From the NCBI GenBank assembly GCA_019916065.1, contig CM034236.1, positions 20,477,508 to 20,541,507 of the forward strand: DNA of 64,000 bases, read 5' to 3'. The notes under the pieces were generated by a model. The model made no database searches. It was not told the origin of the DNA and worked only from the letters and a program-made list of their open reading frames with translations. This DNA comes from Vitellaria paradoxa. Taxonomy: Eukaryota; Streptophyta; Magnoliopsida; Ericales; Sapotaceae. Position numbers and translations under genes: made by a program. This document shows, piece after piece, positions 55,885-64,000 of this stretch (within the stretch, counting starts at the first letter, position 1; the number at the start of each line of letters is the position of its first letter).

Positions 55885-56398
55885 TTAAATTATACTTACA
55901 TTCTCTCAACATTTAAGTAATTATACACACTCAACATTTACAAATTATTTTGAAAATACTGTTAATATTGGCCTCATTCCATTAAATTGACCATCAAAAC
56001 TTAAGATAAATTACACCTATCTATCCTTAACATTTAGATAACTACATTACTACCCACGATATTTAAAAGTTACACTTGTTTTTCTTATTTTGAAATATTA
56101 TTAATATTAACTAATTTCTCATAAAATCAATCATTAAAATTTAACCAAAAATGTCAAAATAATAAAAATTTTAATTGTCTTTTTTATATTTTACACCTTC
56201 CCCTCTCATATATTCAATAGTTTTCTTTACAAAAATTCTCAAAAATGTTTTTCTCTTACTTGTTTTTTACTTTTTCTTTTAGAAATTTTATAAAGAAAAC
56301 TAATAAATATGTGAGAGAGAAAGGCGTGATGAAAAAAAAAATGAGGGGTGTAATTGTAATTACCTAAACTATGAGGGAGGTAGGTGTAATTTACTATT
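55885..56398. mobile_element. MULE-type element of the GGTAAATTAC family with doubled left arm
   Basis: The right arm (ggggtgtaattgtaattacc ... ggtgtaatttac, 56345-56393) is the inverse of two tandem left-arm versions, one from 55885 (aaattatacttacattc, caacatttaagtaattatac) and one from 56006 (gataaattacacctatc, aacatttagataactac). The interior is AT-rich. It is related by arms to 49204-50909 and 10629-11095. Confidence 0.55.
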
Positions 56399-56623
56399 AA
56401 ATTAAATAACTCACTAAAAAATATTTTTATCAATTGAATTATTATCACACGATTTTAGTTGCACTTTTTTTGTAGAAATTTTGATAAAGAAGTATTTTCC
56501 CTTGTATTTTAGCATATAATCATTTCCAAGTGCATGTTATAATTTTTCATCAACTCATTTATTATGAGGAAGCAAAATTCAAATCCCAAAAAAATAAATA
56601 AATGATATTATGCATATATATTA

Positions 56624-59600
56624 GGGTGAGCCTATATGCATTCTACCAATTCTCTCTTATACTCTACTTTACTTTTTTATTAATTAAAATTACACAATCA
56701 TCCTTCTTCCTTTTCATCTTATATTATCTATAATTACAATACCACAAATATCCTCATATGAAATTCAAACTAAGGCATAATTATTTTAAAAATCAAAATA
56801 AATTTTATTTATATTTATTTTTTTAGCAAGCAAATTAAAATAATTTTTATTTTATCTTATTTATAATTATCGAGCAACAAAATTATTTTCATTTATTTAT
56901 TTTTCTTTACAAAATTTTGTCATTACTCTCAAGTCATTTAATAGTTAATCTATCAAAAAATTTTAATTATAAGTAAAAAAAATATTATCAAACAAATCAT
57001 AAGTATCATATTCTGAAAACTTGTTTTTTTATTTTTTTATAATAAGAAATATTTTAAAAACTAAAATATATTTTATTTATATTTGTATTTTTAACAAGTA
57101 AGTTAAAATAATTTTTATTTTATCTTTTTTATTTTATAATTTAATCAAGAAACAAAATTATTTTCTTTCATTTATTTCTCTTTACGAATTTTTGTCATCA
57201 CTCTCAAGTCATTTGGTAGTTAATGCATCAAAAACATTAAGTATTAAGCAATATATATATCAAATAAATCATAAGTATCATGTAACATCCCGAATTACTG
57301 TATTAATGTAAATTGATGGTTTTTAACACATTTTGAATGTGATAATATGTTAATTAAGCAATAATAGTCTTTAAGGATGTCTTATAGTTGAAAATTTTAG
57401 AAGTAATGGGTCAAATAATCCAAAAATTGACATTTTGACTTGAAGGAACGCAAGGGGTACCCCAAATAGAGGGACAGCACTTGGGTCTTCAGGGGGCGTT
57501 GGCCTGTGTAGCAGATTGATAGATTGATGTGGTTCTGGCTTACATAACTGAGGGTTATTCCTAAAATCAGAATAGGGCGTAGGGGGAAGGTGTAGGGGCC
57601 TGTAGCATGCTTAGAAATCAAGCCAAGCATGTGTATATGTATGTATAGAGACGAAAGAGAGAGTTCGATGTTTGGGGGAAGAGAACCGGGAGAAGTGGAA
57701 CTAGGGAAACTTGGTTTTGGTAAGTCCTTCTAACATTAACCTAATACAAATTAATCTAGCAAGAGTGCAATTAAGCACTCAACAAATCCTTCTATGTGGT
57801 TTGTTTGTTGTTTGGATCAAAGGGTGAGAAGATTGAGCAACTCAAGATGGAAGCCTAAAACCGAAGGTTTCATCTTCTTCTTGCTCCACCTTGTTCAAGC
57901 TTGAGTGGGTATTTCTAACCTCTTTTTAGCATATATGTGATGTAATGAATTAGAAAATGTTGTTGTGATGATTACTTAAGAAATTGGAGGCACGAGGATG
58001 TGATTCAAATGGTATGATAGAGGTGTATAGGTGTATGTACAAGTGGGACCCAAGATTTTTAATTTGATAGAATGAGTGAATTAAAACTTGTTATGATTGA
58101 CTCTTTCGACACTTTTAGGCCCTAAACAACACTTAGAAACAAGGTTTTGAACCAAGCATATGATTTGGCAAAGTTTGAAGTTTACCCATAAAGGGGCGCC
58201 CTAGTGGTGCAGAGGTGTGCCTCCACCTTTGATGCGGGCGTTCGGGTTCCCTTCAGTGGCACCTCGGGTGCTCTAGAACCTTAGTTTAACCTTTTTATGA
58301 TATAATTCTCCATATTCGATAACTTGTCCTTGATATAAGTTACATGGTAAGTTAAAATGAATTGAATTGAGATTGTTATATTAGTTATTATGATGATATA
58401 AGATGTTCTTTGATTGAATAAGAGGACAAAAAGAATATACAAAGTTAATGGAAAGGAAAAACGACAAATGAAAATGTGAATGATAAATGTATGATATGGT
58501 GATTGGATATTATGAATGAAGAGAAATTAGTGTTGATTATTTATGATAATAATCGGGCGTTTATAATAAAATGATCAAATGAGTTATTAGTAGCGAAAAT
58601 GTTTGGATGAGAGATGCTTAAGAGATAAGATGAAGGATATTAAATTATTGAAGAGATATATGATTTAGTATTCGTTGCTTTATGAACGATTTCATTATTA
58701 TTGATTGATTATGATTACTAAAATATGATTGGTTATTTATATTAAATGATATTGCTTTTTTGATCATGATAAGAATAACTTGATTATGATAAAAATGATA
58801 TGAAAATTGGATTTGAAATATGTTGAGTTATTGTTGAAAATTGATTATGAAACTGAAAGGAAATGATGAGATGATATGTATTGATTATGGATTATGATGA
58901 TATGTTATGCATAAAATAATTGAGGATGATAATGAAAAGAGAAAAAGATATTGTGATTGATGTCATTACACGGTGATGGAGGGTATCCAAAAATAGGAAG
59001 GGTATAGAGATTATCCTAGGGTTGAAAGGCCTGAAACCTACACAGGGATTAGTGTTTATGCTAGTATATTAGTAGTCTACAATATGACGTGTATTATGAC
59101 TAATCATGACTCCTACACGATGACGTATGTTGTGGCTAACCATAATCCTTAACAATGAGGTATAATGTACTCACCCCCTGGATTAAATGGAAATTAAAAT
59201 GTGATGGTAATGTTAAGAAAGATAATAAATAAATTAAATATTGAGCCTTGTAATAATGGTTGTAATATGGTAGTTTGGAGAAATGTTGTTCACTTTTTTT
59301 ATTATGTTGTGCCTTGCTATTTATGGTAGATTATGATTAAGTTAAAAATGTTAATTTACCTATGATAATCATATTGCATACTTTCACTTTACAAATTATA
59401 TATGCTTTTATGATGCTACATGAGTGCAAGTGGATTAGTACTCATGTCCCTACAGACTCTGTTGTAGAAACGAATCCTGAGAACGAGGTGGGTATTTGAT
59501 GGGATTAAAAGTGCATATGGTTATTGCAGACATTACATTTTCATTTTCTTAAGTTAAAATTATATTTGGGATTGTAATATTATTTTGATTTAGAGATTTA

Positions 59601-60246
59601 TTCGATTAGGTTGTAAGAGGCCATAAGACCCATGTTTAATTATGATGGTTATGGGATATGTTGGAGCGTTATACCTTAGTAATAGCCAAGATTTTCTTTA
59701 GATTATGATATATTATTATCTTGTGTGAATGTTACTCTAGGGTGGTGAATGACTCTGATTAGGGTATAATTAGTTAGTGCATGGTTTGTATGTTGAATCA
59801 TTCACCCTTCGGGTCATAAGATCCAAGGCGTGACATATCATATTCTAAAGACTTGTTTTTTTATTTTTTTTATAATAGGAAATCTTTTTTTTTTTTTCAA
59901 ATCTTAAATTTGAAATGTTAATTACAATAATGCTACTCACATACCATAAATGAATTTTTTGAAAAAGTTAAAGTGACAACTGCCCATTTATCAAAAAATC
60001 CAAAAAGCTAAAATTATTTTTGGCAAATTGTTTTCCCAATATTTTGTAACAAAATATTTTTATTATAAAATAGAGTTATTTATGGTATTATAATTATGTC
60101 TTAGTTTGAATTTTGTATAAAGGTATTTGTGATATTATAATTATACATAATATATGATAAAAAGGAAGATGGATAATTGTGTAATTTCATTTAATGAAAA
60201 TATAGAGTGTAAGAAAAATTAGTGAAGTGCAAAATAAACTCCCCCC
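56624..60246. mobile_element. hAT-like MITE split by a solo LTR
   Basis: Ends GGGTGAGCCTATATGCATTC and, inverted, GGGGGGAGTTTATTTTGCAC are homologous to the element at 15392-16666. The flanks atatatta (56616-56623 and 60247-60254) are an identical 8-bp target duplication. Without the 2.56-kb LTR insertion it would be about 1.06 kb. The arms share an inverted ~150-bp block (attaaaattacacaatc, cataattat and so on). The left half contains a tandem duplication of about 260 bp (56770-57030 and 57030-57280), both copies carrying ctctcaagtcattt and aatcataagtatcat. Confidence 0.85.
57281..59835 (+). mobile_element. Solo LTR of a large Gypsy-type retrotransposon, 2555 bp
   Basis: Starts TGTAACATCCCGAATTACTG and ends GATCCAAGGCGTGACA, i.e. 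TG...CA with the TGTAACATCCC / GGCGTGACA termini common in plant Gypsy LTRs of the Tekay/Del kind. The flanks tatca (57276-57280 and 59836-59840) are a perfect 5-bp target duplication. The undisturbed target (ataagtatcatattct) survives in the tandem copy at 57000-57020, confirming the boundaries. A TATA-like tatatgtatgtatagag lies near 57633. No primer binding site, gag, pol or second LTR is present, so it is the product of LTR-LTR recombination. The family assignment is from termini only. Confidence 0.88.
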
Positions 60247-60254
60247 ATATATTA

Positions 60255-61010
60255 ATGCCAAGGCAAATATATATACCTACATAGAGGGATATAAAGCACC
60301 AGAAATAGAAATTAAAGTTCATTTTCTTGTTCATTTGACAAAAATGTCAACATTATTCCATACATGCAGTACTAATCCAAAAAGAAGGCATGCCTAAGGC
60401 CACAGGGATCGAATGCATCTTTGATGGCACGTCATCGGGAACATTACTCTGAGCTTGCCGCTTTAGAAGAAGCCTAGCTTGCCAAGATGAGACAAAAGAA
60501 AAGTGAAGGTTAAAACCCTTTTAAATTTAACTACTCAATTACCCCCAAAAGATAAATTCAAAAAATTAATATACAAAAAGATTTAACCAAGAGGAAAAAA
60601 ACAATATAAGGTTACGTTTGTCATTATGGATTTAAAAATTAAGAAATTTGGTACTAATTATTTAAAGAAAATCATTCAAATTTAATTTTGTTAGTTTATA
60701 TAGAGATTTCATTAAGAATTTAAGTAGTTTAATATGATGATTTTATGAAGAATTTGAAATTGTTACAATATATATATATATATACTTATTTGAAATCATT
60801 CATAGTAATAGCTCCACCATTTTACAAACGTAGTGGCATCGCTACTTTAGTAGTAATAATTAATAATTATTAAAAAAAAATTATATGTATTATTACATAA
60901 ATTAACCCTTATCATTTATAATTTAAAACAATTTAATTTCAAATTCATTTATTTGAAATTCTTATTAATCCAAATGGAACCTAACATATGGTTTGCATAT
61001 TGGTGAAGAT
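60255..61010. other. AT-rich intergenic DNA with a MITE-like inverted pair
   Basis: No gene. aggttacgtttgtcattatgg near 60609 and the inverted aggttccatttggattaataag ending near 60983 could bound a 370-bp MITE; (AT)n at about 60768-60785. Confidence 0.4.
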
Positions 61011-61014
61011 TCTT

Positions 61015-61205
61015 ATGGGGTCGGGGAGAAATTCGCAGCCACTACCCATAGGTGCGCACTGGGTGAAACACGCCCTGTGACCCTAGCTGATAAAGAACCA
61101 CGAGGAGGTAAACCAGCCTAGGCAATCCCTAGTTGACCGGCTCAGCCGGGAAGACCATTGAAGATCGCCTTCACATTAAGAGGAAAGACCGCCCCCGAAT
61201 GAGTC
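61015..61205. repeat. GC-rich SINE-like or old repeat fragment
   Basis: A sharply bounded patch of high GC in AT-rich DNA, read best on the minus strand as ggtttacctcctcgtggttc ... cacccagtgcgcacctatgg ... gtggctgcgaatttctcccc. It has no open frame. The phrases resemble a dispersed repeat present in many dicots, possibly a SINE, but I cannot place polymerase III boxes or an A-tail with confidence. Confidence 0.3.
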
Positions 61206-62590
61206 GAAATATAATAGATATATGTTACAAAAAAACTGCCACAGTCAGATTCTAGAATATATGAAAAATATATACCCAAAAAAAAATAGAATAATAGTAT
61301 TGTGTGAGCTCAAAAAGATAGATTATGACATAATTTGACCAAAACGAATGGATACTTACTCATATTTCTGGCCATTGAAGAGTTCTAAACAATAAACTCT
61401 TTTGTTTTGGATACCTGCCAATAATAAGGGGAATAATGTACAGTTAGGCATCACGCCATGTCTTCCATAACGCACAAAAATGATAAGACTAAGGTGATGA
61501 TAGTCAGCCCTCAAAATTTCTAATCCAAAATTTCATGCCAAACAAATTCATTGAGCTAAAATTAGAAATTGATTCAAGTTCGGTAAATAACAAGAAAAAA
61601 TTTATCAGCTGTTTTTTATGTGATTATAAAAAATATCTATCAAACAGAAGAGAATTTTATAAGATAGTTATGAGACGAATTATGTTTTTTTGGTACAGTG
61701 TTGATACATTAAGAAATAATACTCTTGTAAAAAAAAAATGTAACAAAAATAGAGGTGATAAACCAATTTATGGTAATACAGTAAAATACACTATTGTCAC
61801 TGAAACCTTTCGGCTAGCTTCATTGTCAGGCTTTGGGCCTCAAACTTGATGGGTATAGTCCTTCATTGACCTCAAAAATTAACTTCTAAATGACTCCAAA
61901 TTGTCTATTCTCCATGTACTACAAATGAAAATATTATAAATAATAAGGATGTTTGGAGGTACAATTTTTAATAATTTTTGATATCTTTTATTAAAAGTTA
62001 TTAGTTGTAATTTTTGATGTGTTTGGTGAAATAAGAAATAATTTTTAATAATTTTTAACAATCTTTTTATAAATTCTGAGTGTTTGGTAAAATTTTTAGT
62101 AACTTTTGATTTTTTTAATAACTTTTTGACAACTTTTAGTAACTTTTAATAATTTTTGATGATTTTTGAGTTGAGAAGTTATTATAACAAAACAGAAGAG
62201 TGATAAATTTTGGTATTTCACCAAACACCTGAGGAGCAAAACTAATTGATATTTTTTTGTTAGAAATTGTGACGCCAAATGCTACCAAAATGATATAGAT
62301 ACCAAATAATTGAGAGAAAATATAATTATGCTACAACAAGATTACGTTAATTTAAAATTGACACGATTTCATTGCATACCTTCTGTTTAATTGGACACTT
62401 ATTAGGTTGTCTTACAATGTAAATTTGATCTCCAACTTTGTTGTATACGTCTTGATTCCGGTGCCACGACCACAAAGCATGTGTCTCGTTCTTTACCTGC
62501 ACGTCACATATTATAACCCGTCAATTTGTCAGTGAAACATAAACTTCAGGGGATTCCATGCAGATCTAACTGTCCAGAATGAATCCTATC
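61206..62590. other. AT-rich intergenic DNA
   Basis: No gene. The 104-codon frame at 61535-61849 has no domain. From about 61944 to 62290 repeated tttttaataatttttgat phrases with tgtttgg / ccaaac ends look like a MITE of the same style as those around 45 kb. Confidence 0.35.
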
Positions 62591-64000
62591 ATCACTACGA
62601 AAAAGGGAACTAGAGACCCAAGATATACACCCTTTTATTAAATGTGATCCATAAGTTTAAAAATAGCTGTTATTGTTACGTAATATTTTTTAATTCTTCC
62701 GTTCTTATTAAACTCTTTATTTTCTATTACGATTATATCGGCCGTTACTATTTTTTAAAAACATGCCATGATCAATTAGTATAAGTAAGCCGTCCCAACT
62801 TTCTATTTTATCTGAAGTTGTTTTTCACCAAATTGGTAGTGTATGGTGGGAATGGAGGGCATTGATAATTTTGAGGATTGACTAGTTGGTGAGGCTGTGG
62901 ATGAAATGGGTGGTTGGTGCTGGTGGCTGCGGATGGGCGCTCGGTGGGGTGGATACAGGGTTTGGTGGGGCTCAGTGGAGGGCCTGATGATGGCAGGGAA
63001 GTGTGGGTGAGGGCTAGTTGAGGTGGGGCTGGGGTTGGGTGAGTGGGGAGTAATATTAAGCCTATATTTTATCATTTTTACTAATTTTAAACCTTCCTAC
63101 CCTTTCTTAATGATGTTTATCTAGAGATTACTAAGGTCCCGTTTGATTTGCAAAACAAACAACAAAAAACTCTATAAATCTCTGTTAATTTTATATCACA
63201 TTAACTTTTTTCTTTCACTGCACGCATTATGAACTCTCAATTTATCTCACTTTTTTTCATTTCAAACACACCCTAAACCATCTAACCATTCATATTTTAA
63301 TTCCAAATAGCACTAGGGCAAAGCTTTTTCCTAGACAGGCAACAATTGGTATACGATGATAATTAACAACTTAAAACGCCTTTTTCTGAAATTTAAAAAA
63401 AAAAATTAACTAAGGTGTCATTTTATATATCTGTTTTGAACTCATTCTCTATTTTGTGTTTTTTAAAATAAAAAAATAGTTCAAAATATAATTTTTCACT
63501 TATATTTTCAAAAATCTATTTTAAAAAATAAAAAATAAGTTTATACATGAAATATGAACTAGTCAAAAGTCGTTTTTAGCATTTTTAACCCAAAATAAAA
63601 GAAATTCAAAACACAAAAAATAAAAAATATCAAATTAAATACATTTTCAGTATTCTTAAAATATGAACCTTAAAACAAAAAATAAAAAATAAAAAATATT
63701 AATACAAACCAAATGCCACCTATGATCCGTTTGTGATTTTAGGAGGGAAAAAAAAAGAAAAGAAACATTAATTAGGAGAGAAGGGAAAATAAGAGAAATG
63801 AAAATAATTTTTTTTCCATTTGTTTGAGAGTTTGGAAGAGAAAAGATAATTACTTTATTTTTTCTTGTTTGTAAGTTGAGAAAAACTAGAAAAAAATATC
63901 TATTTTTATTTTAATGTTGTACCCTTATTTATCAATAAATAAACCTCCCAATATTATTAGTAAATAAAGCGTAAGAACATCAAGTAAGAAACAAATAAAA
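62591..64000. other. Possible CACTA terminus and low-complexity DNA
   Basis: CACTACGAAAAAGGGAAC at 62593 looks like a CACTA-type terminus, without a partner end in the window. A GT/GGTG-rich stretch at 62835-63050 gives a Pro/Ser/His-rich minus-strand frame that is an artefact of composition. MITE-like arms occur near 63140-63290, and a copy of the 43576 family starts at 63724 and runs off the end. Confidence 0.35.

Noticed and set aside
58195..58285. Functional tRNA gene in the solo LTR
   Set aside because: No cloverleaf with paired acceptor stem and proper box spacing could be drawn.
61535..61849. 104-codon Lys/Asn-rich + strand frame
   Set aside because: Composition is that of AT-rich chance frames, and no motif is present.
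62803..63075. 90-codon Pro/Ser/His-rich minus-strand frame
   Set aside because: Artefact of a GGTG/GT-rich stretch; no signal peptide or conserved motif.

Overview
This is nuclear DNA from a flowering plant, most likely a dicot, and it is overwhelmingly transposon-derived. The reasons are the strong AT richness, the mix of plant mobile-element classes (CACTA, hAT, Mutator-like and Harbinger-like DNA elements; Copia, Gypsy and TRIM LTR elements; an RTE-type LINE), plant-type splice junctions, and the one intact gene, a plant-specific X8 / callose-binding protein. No CRISPR, operon, rRNA or confident tRNA gene is visible. The species cannot be told from the sequence alone.

The one intact-looking gene is on the + strand: three exons at 32623-32965, 33088-33121 and 42619-42862. 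Together they encode a 206-residue secreted, GPI-anchored X8-domain (CBM43) protein of the PDCB (plasmodesmata callose-binding) type. Exon 2 is only 34 nt. Intron 2 is about 9.5 kb and is filled with Copia and Gypsy fragments, a probable solo LTR and MITEs, so the gene is easily missed or truncated by automatic prediction. A second host-gene trace is the last exon of a UBP1/UBP2-like ubiquitin-specific protease (8740-8971), broken by a 2-bp insertion and without recognisable upstream exons here.

Layout: 1-2444, end of a decayed hAT element with a BED-finger transposase fragment; 2445-8700, LINE 3' end, a hAT MITE, LTR-like DNA and a 90-bp duplication; 8740-8971, UBP exon; 10.6-18.3 kb, MULE, a complete 3.2-kb CACTA element, a 1.3-kb hAT-like MITE and a second CACTA fragment; 18.3-22 kb, LTR-retrotransposon debris; 22.67-28.57 kb, two abutting arrays of one 178-bp satellite in opposite orientation; 28.6-31.1 kb, two MULE-type elements and a CACTA end; 32.6-42.9 kb, the PDCB gene; 43-46 kb, MITEs; 49.2-50.9 kb, a MULE with perfect 9-bp target duplication; 51.5-52.4 kb, a hAT element with perfect 8-bp duplication; 52.9-55.8 kb, a Copia pol/RNase H relic interrupted by a TRIM and by an AT-rich block; 56.6-60.25 kb, a hAT-like MITE split by a 2.56-kb solo LTR; 60.3-64 kb, AT-rich sequence with MITE-like pieces and a GC-rich SINE-like patch.

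Many element boundaries are fixed by target-site duplications read directly from the sequence (3 bp CACTA, 5 bp LTR, 8 bp hAT, 9 bp MULE), so a relative order of insertions can be reconstructed. The most unusual structure is the inverted 178-bp satellite block. I found no convincing new enzymatic or defence system.
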